Positions 29,600 through 41,719 of a stretch of DNA of 64,000 nt are shown here, in pieces. Both the position numbers and the translations under genes were made by a program. This DNA is from Phymatolithon calcareum (taxonomy: Eukaryota > Rhodophyta > Florideophyceae > Hapalidiales). Under the pieces are notes generated by a model that did no database searches, was not told the DNA's origin, and saw only the letters and a list, made by a program, of their open reading frames with translations. How positions within the stretch are numbered: the stretch's first letter is position 1; the number at the start of each line of letters is the position of its first letter. The DNA lies in contig OZ345359.1 of assembly GCA_977006965.1 (NCBI GenBank), positions 2,604,001-2,668,000 on the forward strand. The letters are read 5' to 3'.

Positions 29600-32410
29600 A
29601 CGTCACTAGGAGTTCCTTTTCTGTAAGTCACTGCAGTGCGCTTTTCACTATGCCTACATACACAAATCCTAATGTGGTTGGCTCCAGATTTTATTTCCCA
29701 GCAATGATTTTGAAGAAGGGCCAGAAAATGATGCAATGCGAAACGGTGTCCAAATCCGGAAGCAACACGCCTGCAGTGTTCAGTGCTTGCTTTCGCACAT
29801 TGTAAACGTATTATGATTCAACATCAAGTATTCAAATGCGTTCAACTTCAATTCCGTTTTCGCGCAAACCCTTAGCAGCGTGACAGAAATTAATCGTAAT
29901 TCATATTTCATGTGTCCGCATCCTAAAACTAATACCAGAAATCGATTCCGCGCGAAAATCTGGTCCACAAAACTTAAGAATCTCTGATTTCTATTTTTAA
30001 CTTCGGGAACGGTGTGGTCTACAGCTCCCCATATTTGTGTGAAGGACCACAATGTAAATTTTACATTGTGGTCCTTCGCACTATCAAACTGTGGGGCCTT
30101 CAGGGTGACTGTGAACTGTCATGCAGTCACACATCACAAGGTGGAGCAAAGCTTCTGAGTTACAACGGCACTTCTGAAAAAAGCACCCTCTGGTGGACCT
30201 TGAGAAGTTCCCCGATTCGCAGTGCAAGTCATTATCTCCATCCCATTTTGCCGGCCTCTCACATTTGGCCTCAAAGCGACAATCAACAAGTGCGTCAACG
30301 TGATGAATTTGTATATCAGAACATATTTCCGAATTCGTGGGAACAAGAAATTCAATACTCCCTAGTAGGCTGCTTGGGATGCGTTTGAGGTCGATATCCG
30401 AGAAGCAAACGCAGTGTGCGCTAGAAAATATCAATCAGCGGTCTCTTGTGCAATACGTATGCGAAGTTCACTGTGAATTAACCTTTTACCGATCGCAAAA
30501 CCAAGTCAGCCCAATTTGTATGTCCTTTCGTCGACTGGATCTACAGCATATTGGAGATGTTGACTTTCTGAGCGATCCAAACGTTTTTAAGGTCGTCGAA
30601 TAGAAGTAAGTGTGGGGCCATAAGTCATGTGATTTACCTTTAGCAGATTGTGCCGTGAAGTATTGGCGCACGCTAGTTCTAGAGAGGCTGTGAATGCGAT
30701 GCGAAAAGGATGTCTGCGCAGACACTAAGAACAGATGGATAATAAAATACATCCTGGGGCAACGCAGTGATAGAGCACTCACGATTCCGCCCTGTCGAGG
30801 GAAATGCATAAGCGCCACACATTGCAGTATTCGCCGAAAAGGAAGTTGAAGGCATATATAAAACAGGAATAATGCACGCACCCCCTTATCTTTGATGCTG
30901 TTTAAACTTGTTCTAGACAGCATAGTGGTGTTCTAGCTGCTCAACTCTTATTTTCAACTGCACGTAGTTCACAGATGCTGCGGTGCCAGCAATGGATGCG
31001 GTCATCCACACTCGGCTCTATTGGGAAATCAATCTACGGTGACTTTCGAATTCTTTGACCTAAAGTTATTGTTCTCCAGGATGATGAGACATTGCATCCC
31101 CAAAAGTATCACCAGCTCCACTTCTATCTGCTAAACCGTTTTTCTCAGATCTCACTCTCTCACCTTGTGACGCTCATAGTAGATATCACATCCCATTGCG
31201 CAGCTGAATTGGCGTACGTTTAATGAATATGTTCATCACAAACGACAGTCAACCGGAGCACCACTTTCGTCTCTCTAAAATCATATCTTCACTGTAGACA
31301 GAACATGAATTGTAAGGGCTTTTACCCTGACATGTCGAGTTGAAGGTCGTGCACTTTGTGTCGACATTTTGCACCTTACGTGGTGCCCCTTGAATGTGTT
31401 ACTTGCAAGTCCCATGGCAATTTTATCGAACCCTTCAGTAAGAACGGGTGTAACGCTAAAATAGAAGGTAGACCTGTATATCCCTTGTGTTAGAGCTAGA
31501 TCGTCGAATCGGCATCACTGTCCTTCCGACACTCTTGACGGGGCCCAAGGTCCCTCGTGCTCCATGCGCACAATTGGTGACGAAGAGCAGAGATAGAATT
31601 TTTAGTTTTAGTTGTTCCAATGCATCTACAGGTGCTTGAGGCAACATTCTAACGAGCCACAAGGACTCAAGGCAGAGATGATTGCTTCTTCCTTGGACCA
31701 AGGAGACGGGCGAGCAATAGCGAGAACGCGGGACGCAAAAACGCATGCAATGCGACTGAAGATGTGACGAAATAGTGCGTAATTTCCGGTTTTTTGAACA
31801 AAGTTGTTGCTGGAGGATGGACGTGAACGATGTGTGGGGCGAGCACATAATAAAACAGATGCAACAAGTCACTCTCTCTAAATTGTCAAAAAATAGGTCC
31901 TACTGGGTGTCCAACTCAGTGGCTTCAAAATAACTGAAAAACAAGGGCCCACGATTCAACATTGCAGAGCTAGAATTAGCTATGTGTGTACAGTACACGC
32001 TGTACGTAATGACAGTGCACTATGGACAAATCATAACGGCCAAACATCATCCAGTTGTGCCTGATTTTCACGAAATACTGTACATTCACGACTTTTAGAA
32101 GAAGTTGATTCCGGCGTGACCAATTCCAAAATCGGGACAAGAGATCAGATCTGCGACCTTTCAACCTTTGCCCGATTTCGAACATCATTATTTGTCACAG
32201 ACGATTCCTCTGTTTGAACTTTCGAAATGTGGAAGCGCCGTCCACTGAAATAAGCAAAATTCTGCAAGTTTGGTGTTACATGTCACGTTTCGACACGTGG
32301 GGCCATCCAAGTCACTGTGCTTCTCGCACTGACTTACAGTACAGTATGCTGTGTGGGAATCGAGCATTGTTGCGTCCCGAACGCGACTCTCAACACGTCC
32401 ATGCGGCCCG
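29600..32410. other. Intergenic region with a perfect hairpin
   Basis: No gene is supported. A perfect hairpin lies at 30041-30077. At 31588-31680 GATAGAATTTTTAGTTTTAG and then CCAATGCATCTACAGGTGCT resemble an F3 LINE tail. A short frame at 30337-30600 (KQTQCALENINQRSLVQYVC...) is not recognised. The last 200 bp are probably the promoter of the coiled-coil gene. Confidence 0.35.
30041..30077. repeat. Perfect 18-bp inverted repeat, 1-nt spacer
   Basis: GAAGGACCACAATGTAAA, one T, then the exact reverse complement. No repeat copy and no gene adjoin it. Confidence 0.85.
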
Positions 32411-32419
32411 CACGTCCAG

Positions 32420-32478
32420 CTTGGCTTGGCTTGGCTTGGCTTGGCTTGGCTTGGCTTGGCTTGGCTTGGCTTGGCTTG
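32420..32478. repeat. Pentanucleotide microsatellite (CTTGG)n
   Basis: About 11.8 perfect CTTGG units, 350 bp upstream of the coiled-coil gene start. A 5-bp unit in three frames gives artificial WLGLA or QAKPS peptides. Confidence 0.95.
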
Positions 32479-32831
32479 TTTCACCGCGTCACACCCTCCT
32501 CATCGTTATCTATCCACATAAACGCAATACGTGCAGCTCATCCCGAGCACACCACCAACTCAAAGTCTATAATTACAACTCGTACTCAGTCTCTAACTTC
32601 CGTCCATCGCAACCAACACTGAGTGATCCCAACGCACACGGCAACCCGACACAGCCTTAAACCGCTTCCGTCCCGACTGGCAGACGTTTCGTTTCGTATT
32701 GCCTGATCCGCGACCTGAACAACTGCATCTCATCGCTGTCGTCTCTTCCACTTCCGGCAATTCACCTACCATCCGCGTTTCACCTCTCGATCGCTATCCA
32801 AACTTCACGTGCCAAACTTTTGCGCTTCAAA

Positions 32832-34835
32832 ATGCCGCGTCTTTTTCTATGGGACGCTGTCACTACGCTCATCTGCACCGCCCAGGCCGCTTTCGGCCCT
32901 CAGCTTGCAATCTCGAAAGCACTCATCGTCTACGACCCCGCCCGCGCGCACCGTCGCACTGCCCTGGAACAGCTTCTCGCACTCCCGCCTCTATCCGCCT
33001 CTGCCTCGCACTTGGAATCAATCCCATCTGTCACCGGCGCTGGCACCCTGGAGCTTGACATTTCGAACGCTGACCGCCCCTGGACCCCCACTGTTAACCA
33101 GCTCCCACGCCGCCAGCCAAAACGCTCGACAAGAAATTTGCGAAGGGAGGCAGATGTACTGCGCGAAGGCTTAGCCCACGCAGAACGCGAGGCAGCCTTC
33201 CTTCGCGCGGAACTCGACGCACGCACTGCACAAGCTGCTGTCGATAAAGAGAGCTTGGAGCACAATCGTCGTTTGCGCAGACAATGGAGTCAGTCCACCA
33301 AGGACACTGTTGCCAGCATCGAAAATGCTGCCGCACGATGCAAGCAACTTCGAACGTCGAAACCGAAGCTTCTCCGTGAAGAAGATCCCGCATCCCCCGC
33401 CAGCGTCATCCCCACCAAGAGTGAAAAGCGCGTCAAGGAGCACGTCTCAAAAAATGCAGAAGCGGATAACCTGCGCACGGAGATAGAGCGTCTCGAGAAA
33501 CGTGTAGTGGAGCAGGATGCATCTATTCACGCTATTAAGTCCGCGAACACCACACTGACCCGTGAACGTGATGAAGCCATCTCTGACATCTCCGCTTTGC
33601 GATCATCCCATTCTTCTGCATTATCACAAGAGCGTGTGGAAAGGGAGTCGCTCTCCTCCGCTCTGGCCGAGCGCGACGAGCAACTATCAGTTGCTGAAAA
33701 CACGCTATACACACTGCGTCTGCAAGCCATGAAGGAATGCCTGCGCAACCGGAGCGAAATGGATGCCTTGAAAACTGAAATCGAGAATCTCAAATCCGAA
33801 AAGGCCGAAGTGCGCGGCTGTCTCTCCGCCTATCTCATGCAAGTTAAGGGCGAGAAAATGCGACTGTGCGATGAACTCAACGTAGCGCTCGTTAACGAGG
33901 GCGTCAGCAAACGAAGGGTTGACGCACTTAACGCCGTTGTTCTCCGCGTGTACGATGAAAAAGTACAATTACATGAAAAGCTTGGCGGTGCGATTGCAAA
34001 CCTACAGTCTGAGAAGACTGCCGCTCGAGCGGAGGCGCATGCGTTACGGAAGCAACTAGACGCCAAGTCGAAGGTGCTTGTGGACATGGCGGAAGAGGTG
34101 GATACCTTACGATGCGAGGTCGCAGCACATGAGGAGGAACATGAATTACTCGCCAAGGAAGTTGCGGAACGTAACGCAAACTTCATCGAACTACAAGCTC
34201 AGATGCGCGCTGCGCAGCGCCAGTACGAGGATGCTGTCCGTCACATTGATGGTGAGCTGCACAATCTGCGAACAGAGAATGCAAACCTCACAGAGGGAGA
34301 AAAAATGCTCTCCAAACGTAATCTTGCATTGCGTCTCGCGCTCCGAAAAGCAAGACACACGGCCGATTTTGTACCGGAGCTGGAAAAAGAACGCGATGAA
34401 CTGCAGAAATCACTCGCGAATATGGCAAATCTTGCCAATGCCGCTCAGGACAGGTTGCAAAATGTCGAGGCGCAACTCGTGGACATGCGCACAAAACAGG
34501 TGGAGAAGGAGCAAAATGAACGAGAATCACGCCGCTCCAGCGGCGGCAGAAGAGGAAGTGGTCCACAGTCGGCACCGTCCAGTCCAGGCGCTGTGCGCAG
34601 GGCGACACCGGCAAACTTTCGGTTCTTGGGAATGCAATTGGGCGGAGTGCTCAGACCGGCCAGCCCGAGTAGGGGCATTTCGGAAGAACTTGCCACAAGG
34701 GTCAAGGACCTTACCGAGGAAGTAATGGACGCTCACACAAGGGCTAATGCGGCAGAGAAGGAATTGAAGGAAATGCGCGAGAGAGAGGCAGGGATGAGAT
34801 TGGTGTCGGAGAATAAGAGTGACGCGCAGATATAG
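32832..34835 (+). CDS. Long coiled-coil protein, possibly secreted or membrane-tethered
   Basis: A 667-residue single-exon frame from the first ATG (32832). Residues 1-22 (MPRLFLWDAVTTLICTAQAA) are hydrophobic with a plausible AQA cleavage site, suggesting a signal peptide or membrane anchor. From about residue 100 to 570 the chain is almost continuous heptad-type coiled coil: rich in Glu, Lys, Arg, Leu and Ala, poor in Pro and Gly, with runs such as READVLREGLAHAEREAAFL and EIERLEKRVVEQDASIHAI. A basic Ser/Gly/Arg patch (RRSSGGRRGSG) follows, then a short segment with NFRFLGMQLGGVLRPASPSR, and a last helix. No catalytic domain is seen. It could be a Golgi, cytoskeletal or scaffold protein; coiled coil alone cannot decide. 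Upstream lie CT-rich DNA and the CTTGG repeat. Confidence 0.75.
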   Translation: MPRLFLWDAVTTLICTAQAAFGPQLAISKALIVYDPARAHRRTALEQLLALPPLSASASHLESIPSVTGAGTLELDISNADRPWTPTVNQLPRRQPKRSTRNLRREADVLREGLAHAEREAAFLRAELDARTAQAAVDKESLEHNRRLRRQWSQSTKDTVASIENAAARCKQLRTSKPKLLREEDPASPASVIPTKSEKRVKEHVSKNAEADNLRTEIERLEKRVVEQDASIHAIKSANTTLTRERDEAISDISALRSSHSSALSQERVERESLSSALAERDEQLSVAENTLYTLRLQAMKECLRNRSEMDALKTEIENLKSEKAEVRGCLSAYLMQVKGEKMRLCDELNVALVNEGVSKRRVDALNAVVLRVYDEKVQLHEKLGGAIANLQSEKTAARAEAHALRKQLDAKSKVLVDMAEEVDTLRCEVAAHEEEHELLAKEVAERNANFIELQAQMRAAQRQYEDAVRHIDGELHNLRTENANLTEGEKMLSKRNLALRLALRKARHTADFVPELEKERDELQKSLANMANLANAAQDRLQNVEAQLVDMRTKQVEKEQNERESRRSSGGRRGSGPQSAPSSPGAVRRATPANFRFLGMQLGGVLRPASPSRGISEELATRVKDLTEEVMDAHTRANAAEKELKEMREREAGMRLVSENKSDAQI

Positions 34836-36600
34836 CGCAGACTTGGGTGTTGGAGGACAGGGCAGAATGGCCAGCTTATTCGTTTAATGGCCCGTGGTTA
34901 CGTGACTCGACTGGCACACCGATTTCGACAATTATATGAGGGTGCTTGCTGGGACGCAGTTTTTATATGAATGCTGCGACGATCGAAGCGTATTAGGAAG
35001 ATATTTATTGTTGGTGAACTTACTTCCGAATTGTGCAGATAAATAATTCGAGACTCGAAACATCCGTTGCCACGAGAAAGGCGAGTGCGTTGTAGGTGCT
35101 TGCACCAATTGGGGTCCCTCTTTGGAATGGATGTGGATTCTACCGACTTTTTTGCAAGTCATTGAACTGTGGCTGCACGGAGTAGCCTACACGGCATCCT
35201 TCGGATCTATTGAGCGTGTCACCGACAAACACGACCGCCCTTTTCACGGCTTCAAACGCTTGTTCTCGTTTAAGTATGTATGAGCTCCTTGGTACATCTT
35301 AATTAATTAATAAAAGGACCCACTCACACGCAACTTACTGAACTGTGTGAGGTGCTTTCCTGTTGTAGCGTGTTCATATTATCTCAATAGGTGTACCACT
35401 ATTTTTTTATAATTCAAGATTATTTTTAAATAGTCCCACAGACTTCCGAAGATATGGGCGAGGCTTCCTCTGATGCTACCTACCTTTGTGCAGCTCACGA
35501 AACGCCCACTAGAATGGCGGACGGGAAAACTCAGGATTCAAGGTAATCCTATCTCAGTCCTCTACGGAGCTGTTGGTGCTTACACTCGACCGCTTTTTGT
35601 ATTGCCTTCTGCGAATCAATACAGGCCTTCTTCGTACTCCATGCGTTCTATGAGTGTCTTGCTAAATAGTAAGAGCTAATCTAGCGCCTTTTCTGATTCC
35701 AGTCTTTTTGGTGCACCACCATTGGCATTTACAGCCATCCAAGTTCTTCTCAACTCTACGGCAAGCTTCCCGTAGTAGGTTTCAATGACGTTTCTGCCGA
35801 CTGTTTAGCTGTATTTTAAAAGCCCTCTGTAACTCTCCTAAGGCTGTGCGGGAGCAGTTTTCGGAACTTGTTCATTCTAGTATGTCGCCTGGTCGCTAAG
35901 AAAGGTGATAGATCCACATCCTATGCGTTGACACTCGCGATAGCTCGCGTGCGGTATGTAGCTTACAGAACGCTACGGAGCTAGTCGCAGGACCCAACGG
36001 TAACACACCAGCTATCCCGAGTGCTTAGAGTGATTCCCGGTGTCTCCGGGTGCTACGCACTATAAGTAGGAGACCGTAGGATAGCCGAAACTAAACAGCA
36101 GAGTTGAGAAGTCAACAAAAGGAACTCTTAGTTTTCCATATTATCAATTATGGTCACGATGAAGAGTGGTAGAGAGTCTAATGCATTTTCTGTTGTTAAC
36201 ATTTCTTCGGAGTTCAGTTCGTACTTATGTACGGTCTCCAGGTGACACTCGGATACTAGTGTCGTCCTCACTTGAGGGAGCCTTCCGCTTGCGTATTTTC
36301 TTGCCAGCTGTCGATGTTGCACCTTGGTAAACTTGAGGATAACCGGGATATTGTCCAGTTTTTCGTACGGTATTTTCAGCGAGAAGCTGCCCTGTTACTC
36401 AAATTGAGGCTTTGGGAGCTTTTAAAATAAATCAGCGTATATCCTGTACGGTATTTTTCTCTTTCTTCTTGCTTCGAGCCGTGCGCCTTCTATTGCAAAC
36501 AGTAGTCATCGGAGCTGTTCTGGGGGTTGCCCTTCCTGCATATGTGCCAGCTTGTGTGCACCGTGAGGAATAGCACCTTGCTTCGACTTTTCCCCTTCTT
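34836..36600. other. Intergenic with two LINE-tail repeats
   Basis: No gene is supported. At 35400-35480 (minus) a copy of the GAGGAAGCCT...CTGTGGGACT repeat is present. At 35805-35915 an F5-type tail (ACTGTTTAGCTGTATTTTAA, then AAGCCCTCTGTAACTC) matches 38990-39110. Confidence 0.4.
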
Positions 36601-36604
36601 ACCA

Positions 36605-37345
36605 GGGGAAATTGTAAGTTTTTATTTTAGCAGCCCTCAATCCCAACGATCGCCGACGCCCGAGCAGCTTCCCGTGTAACACGATCTCTTCCCTATGAAG
36701 ATGGTGTCTCACTTTCATGTTCTCCGCCATTAAGTTCTTTTACTCCAATAGATTGCCCATTGCCTGTATAGTTTATTCCTCCGTTTTCTCATTCCATTTT
36801 GATCATGTGAGATTTCGTTACATTGTCGAGAGGCTTTTTTCCACAGTCTCGCCGACATGAACAACTTATGACGGGGGGTTCCGAGGGAGAAAGCGTCCGA
36901 AAAACCATTGCACTTCTAGAAGTCAGTGCCTTCGCGATTTGATGAGCAAGATGGGATTGACTCGCGCATTCATGTCCTCTGGAATTTTCCTCTGTCTGGC
37001 TCCACACCCGGCAAAGTCGTAGCTTCTCTTGCTTTGGGGTTACCTTTCCGCACACCGCACGGTGGCCTGTCCACGTAGAAGATCATGTTTTTTCAGACAC
37101 GAAATATCCATTTCTACGTATCGCAAGTCTTCGGCTTCGCCGTCGGAATCCGCGTTCTTCTCGATTCTTTTTTCGCCTTGATTAATCAGTGATTAATAAT
37201 GAAATGTCCGTCCAGTTACATCCTTCCAATTTCAGGTGGGATGATTCTGCAAAGCACTCGCATGAGGTTCTGGAGGTGGCGTGCGAAGCGTCCGAGTACG
37301 AGGGAGTAGAACAAGCCTTCTGCCTGGTCGACCCTGCGTACCGGA
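36605..37345 (-). mobile_element. F1 LINE 3' end, decayed
   Basis: The 3' end (GGGGAAATTGTAAGTTTTTA on plus) equals those at 46726 and 52282. Minus-strand coding pieces include KVTPKQEKLRLCRVWSQTEE and VDQAEGLFYSLVLGRFARHL, then QNLMRVLCRIIPPEIGR, matching 46829-47635 but in shifted frames. RT is absent. Confidence 0.65.
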
Positions 37346-37647
37346 GAGATCTCTTTGACGTTTTTTTCTATTTCCTGCTCTTCTCGACTAGTGCTCAGCT
37401 TAAACAAAGACATGAAAGAACGGGGTGAGAAAGTAAGAGAAAAGCGGGAGAGACTGAATGTGACCAACGAAAAGGACAAACCCCAAAGGGGATATATATG
37501 TTGATTTATTTTAAAAGCACGCAAGACCTCACTGTGAGTAACGGGGCAGCTTCTCAATTACTTCTAACTTACCGCATTCTAAGTTCCTAACATTTCCTTG
37601 AGTCGAGTTTCTCTCCATATGAGAGATCAAGTTAGTCTTTTGCATTC

Positions 37648-39630
37648 TTTCTTTCTTTCTTTAATGCAGAATGCGTTAATTAACGCCAGAGCTAACCCTA
37701 GAGTAAGTTCTCAATGTTCAAATATTGGAGTATCTCTACGGGTCTCTCCCTGCACAGATTATCTACCGTTTTGTCTCGCACTCTTCCGATGAATTTTCGT
37801 CGAGAGGCAGTCCTCCTAGAACAGTGTAGGATGAGGTGCTCCACTGTCTCCTTGACGCCAAACGGGCACATCTTGCATACTGGGTCGTAGAGAAGCGGTC
37901 CATTCTCGCTGTGTCCGTGGTGAAAGCTTGCCACAATAGGGCTGCAGTTCACTATGAGTTGGTGCAGTACCACCTCTGCACGTCTCTGGGAGATGTGCAG
38001 ATCTTTCGGAAGAGTAGGAAGGGTCACTGGTTTGCTTCTAAAGGGCGGCTTGATGATGGATCGTGCCGCTTCCATAGTGAGAGGTATCGCTTGATGCAGG
38101 GCCAGACTCGATTCCGAAATTCCCCGCCGCGCAAGTTCATCAGCAGCCTCATTCTTCGCGACGCCGCAGTGACTCGGTATCCAAACACACTCTATCTGAA
38201 TCTCGCGTGAAAATAACGTTTCCATTAGGTTCCATAGATTCCGGGCCATGTCGCCAAACATCCGCGGTTGCCCGTTGAGCGCGTCTATGCAGCTACGGCT
38301 TTCAGTGAACCATCTGATAGTGCTGCCGCGGGAAAGCTGTAGCGTTAACGTTGCTTGGAAGGCCTGCACGGCGGCAATGCCTTCGCGTCAAATGAAGAGC
38401 CGAAGCCACAACGGCCAGCGTTTCTTCCATAACAGTTTCTTCGCCGCGCAAAATCAGAATCCCAGCTCTGCCGACCTGGAATGGGATTGTACGATACATG
38501 TCGAGTATGTCACCGTCTTCGTCGCACACGATAATGCGTTGTTTCGAGGCGGTCGGGGTCGTTGAGTATGCATGCTCGTCTCCGTCGTCGTAGGCCAAGA
38601 GGATGTCCGGGCCTGCCGTGTCGAGACTCAAAACGTTTCGCTGCTTCGTAGTTCTGATACTGAGAGGGGCTGAATTTGCTCAACGTCGCAGAATACCAAC
38701 CTTCATCCCATTTCACGGAGACTCGTTCTCCATGATTCAGGTCGCAGACAAATTCATGTGGTACTTTTCCGACACTTCCGTCCGTCCATATTTCGATATC
38801 GGCTGGTTGTGCTGCCTTTCGCTCTGGAAGAAAAGCTTCTGTCGCGGTACGCTTCTCTTCTGGATCATTCTTCGCCGAAACAGGAGTCGTGAATGTTGAA
38901 AACTTGTTACTTGAGCTGTCCTTCTGAATTGGTGGTTGGAGCCCATTGCGGGGGAGCGCAAGGATCCCTTTTTGCTACAGATGGTAGATTTTTTTTGCAA
39001 CTGTTTAGTTTTTTATTTGAAAGCCCTCATTAACAGTCCTAAGACTGTACAGGAGCAGCTTTTCGTAACTTGTTCATCCGAGTATATCGCCTGGTCCCTA
39101 ATACAGGGACTCGTCGGCCAGATGGTAGGTGCTCGAGACCCTCCACAACCCTACGTTGCGTCTAGAGTTCAACATATTTGTCTGGCTTGTGCGAGCCACA
39201 GGAGTGTCCGGTAGAAGTCGAAGTGCTTTGTCCATGACAAGAGTAGCTTGCATCTCTCCAACAGCTCGCAGGTTACGCATCCCGGTCAGTGACCGGTGTT
39301 TGGCAATTGTCATAGCTTTCAAACATCCGCTAGCCGCTCGAGCCGCTTCGTTCCGAGCGACTTCCACTTGCTTGATGTGGACGTCGAAGCCATGTACAGC
39401 GAAAGCTGATGCACCATATAGCGCAGTTGGCTCGCAGTAGCTCTTACGGAAAGCTTCCATCGTTGATGATTCCGAGCCCCAAGATGTTCCACCGAGCGCT
39501 CGGATGAGGCGGGTCTTGGACCGGAGTTTCTGGCTCACGTCCCGGCAATGCAATTATGAACTCCGAGGAACTTGTATGCCGCAACTGCGTCTATTGCCTC
39601 GCCACCGATGTTGACTTCACCGTCAATAAT
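37648..39630 (-). mobile_element. F6 LINE (RNase H-bearing), 12-bp TSD
   Basis: The insertion is flanked by TCTTTTGCATTC at 37636-37647 and 39631-39642. Reading 5' to 3' on the minus strand, the post-RT segment comes first: EVNIGGEAIDAVAAYKFLGV, then LRSKTRLIRALGGTSWGS and a Tyr/Ala-rich helix. RNase H starts at DIEIWTDGSVGKVPHE and ends at WIPSHCGVAKNEAADELARR. A CxxC zinc finger follows (DPVCKMCPFGVKETVEHLIL). The 3' end is an AAAG run. This is the I/Jockey-type order. The RT palm is missing (5' truncation) and frameshifts separate the domains; one RNase H acidic position reads WFTESRS instead of xxTDSxS. Confidence 0.8.
38988..39118 (-). mobile_element. F5 LINE tail, 131 bp, 10-bp TSD
   Basis: It is flanked by CAGATGGTAG at 38978-38987 and 39119-39128, interrupting the F6 coding region. 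The sequence (CTGTTTAGTTTTTTATTTGA on plus) matches 35805-35915. Confidence 0.75.
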
Positions 39631-40180
39631 TCTTTTGCATTCATATTCAGTCTCTTAGTCCATCATTTTAGACCCGAGTATGCGTTGGAGTGCAATAAGC
39701 TCAATTTCAGCACCGGGTCCGAAATACTCACCGAGGATTGATTTCCTCCACAACGGAGCTCTATTAAAAATCAGTCTTAGGCATCTTAGCCTTGTCGTCC
39801 TGTCCCTTATTTGTAACACTCCTGGTAACTTCATATGCTTTTTTATCGGGATTTTCACGGAGCGATCCTCTTCGCATTTTTGCCACACTTGGATGGCATC
39901 TTCTAATCGAGGCTTCTTTGACACTTTACCTTCTTCTGCTTGTATAAATGCTTTGCTGAGGTGCTCCTCGTTTCTGAGATAGTTAATATCCTTCGATACT
40001 TCTGCCATATCAAACCCCGAAGCGGAAAACCGGAATAAACGGTGTGTCGTCCTCGGAGACACCTCCCAGATTTATGACTTGTGTGAGCTCGACGAGGGAT
40101 GAAAGTTGCACGCGGATCTAGACGTGATTGCTGCGACTCTGGTGGAAAAGGAGTCGGTATACTTTGGTCCAAGGAGCACG

Positions 40181-41719
40181 CTCCGCAGCCTTGCGGGAAC
40201 TCCAGCCGTTTTATTGATCAGATATGAGTGCGAGTCTACGAGGGCTCAACGATGAGAGCACCGGCGCGATAGAGACACGGATGACTACTGAAAAAAAGAA
40301 AAGAAGGAAGAGAATGCGGGGACAAACGATGTCGGTGTCGTCGTTAAGCGGAGACCTTGGCTTGGCCGTAAATCTTAGAACGAACACACGGCATGAAGGG
40401 AAAGATTGGAGTGCGGTGTGTGCGACGTCGCCATACTGGAATATACGGGAAGCCCACTGTACGCGTTGGACTTAGTCTGAATGGCAAGCTTTCGAGTACT
40501 GTGTTGTCGAAGGGACGTGCAGGCAAGTTTGAGCGTGCGGCGATTCGAGAAGGTCGATCCAGAACAAGAAAGCCTCCACGTTCCTTTGCTGAGAAGGTTC
40601 AAACTACATTATCTACTATCGACAGAAGCAGCAGAAGCAAAGAATTACCCAGATTGGTTGTTTGGGGGACAGTTCCCCTTGGCACGACGACAACGGCAAT
40701 CTGCGCACAGAGAACGAGACAGAAACGCATAGGCGTCGCTATTTGGCAATCCAAAGTGGCAGACAGTCGCGAGAGAACCAGCGCCGTCGACCGCCCATTT
40801 ATTCATTCCTTCATTTTGCCTTTTTCCCGAATGGGGCTAGCAGCGATTGGAGGGTCTAAGTTTCTTCCATTCTATCCTATCGTTAGCGAGTTTGACTGCG
40901 GCTTGCACGTCTCGTCCAGGTACGTCACCAAAGAGTGATTCTGGCGTTGGTCAGACCCTTCTCTACCTCCTCGCCCCTTCAACCACCCATACAGCTCCCA
41001 TCGTGTTGTCTTAATCTTGTCGCTGTACATAACAGGGGGAGACAATTCATTCTCAACTTTAAGATTCTAAGGTCGAGGATTCGTCCATTGTTGAACGAGA
41101 GCAAGCATATTTTTAATCTCCAAGGTGCGATGATCAGGAGATCAGCTGCAGAGGAGTGGCTATGAATCCATGACTTTAAGAGCGGGCTCGCGCGCAACAC
41201 AAACGATCACGAGAGGGAAGGAGATTGGCGGATGAAGAGTCAAGTGGAGCGCAATGGAGCAGGGGAGAGGAAAAGCGAAGCGCAAGAGCCCCTCGCGGTG
41301 GCGCTCGGAGTGGCATGCGGAGATCGAAGACCGGAGAGAGAGAAAGAGCAGTGGAAAACATGAGCGACTGTGGGGAGTTTAGGCAGCGGCGTTAAAATGG
41401 AGCTCAGTACAGCTGTAGGGATGGTAGAAATTTTTGTCCTCAAAAAGTCCGGCGTGAGAAAAATCTCCCGTAAGAAACCATTCCTATTTTATGAAACTGG
41501 TCCAATCACAGAATTCGGAGAGCTTGGGAGAGCCTTGGCAATTGTCAACAATTTTATGGAATATACTTCAGTTACAGTCCCGTCTCTCAGTTTCGCACTA
41601 CAGAACTGTTCTCCCTGCTTGGAACGCAAATGTTAAGCAGCAACGACCATTACATTCCCGTGCTCCTCCCAAATTGTTCGCAACAAACACCAGGCTGATA
41701 AATCCGATTCCGTCTCTAC
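40181..41719. other. Region upstream of the NB-ARC/WD40 gene
   Basis: A 181-codon frame at 40393-40938 (starting MKGKIGVRCVRRRHTGIYGK) is Arg/Lys/Ser-rich with no domain. It may be a 5' exon or chance. A purine-rich stretch occurs at 41170-41370. The promoter of the gene at 41720 must lie in the last part. Confidence 0.35.

Larger units (their letters stand above)
37486..40180 (-). mobile_element. F2 LINE, C-terminal part, split by an F6 LINE
   Basis: The 3' block is 37486-37647 (GGATATATATGTTGATTTAT...). It resumes at 39631 with ECKRL-type coding and continues to about 40180. There the minus strand reads TTRLRCLRLIFNRAPLWRKS, then ILGEYFGPGAEIELIALQRI and the repeat-family segment KVSKKPRLEDAIQVWQK. 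The gap is exactly one F6 LINE with its target duplication. Confidence 0.7.

Noticed and set aside
32214-32660. Frames encoding WLGLA or QAKPS repeats
   Set aside because: They come only from the CTTGG microsatellite read in different frames; no domain on either side.
40393-40938. 181-codon Arg/Ser-rich frame upstream of the NB-ARC gene
   Set aside because: No domain and a strongly biased composition; kept only as a note in the upstream region.
41170-41370. Purine-rich block as a regulatory island
   Set aside because: Only composition supports it; no defined motif or repeat.
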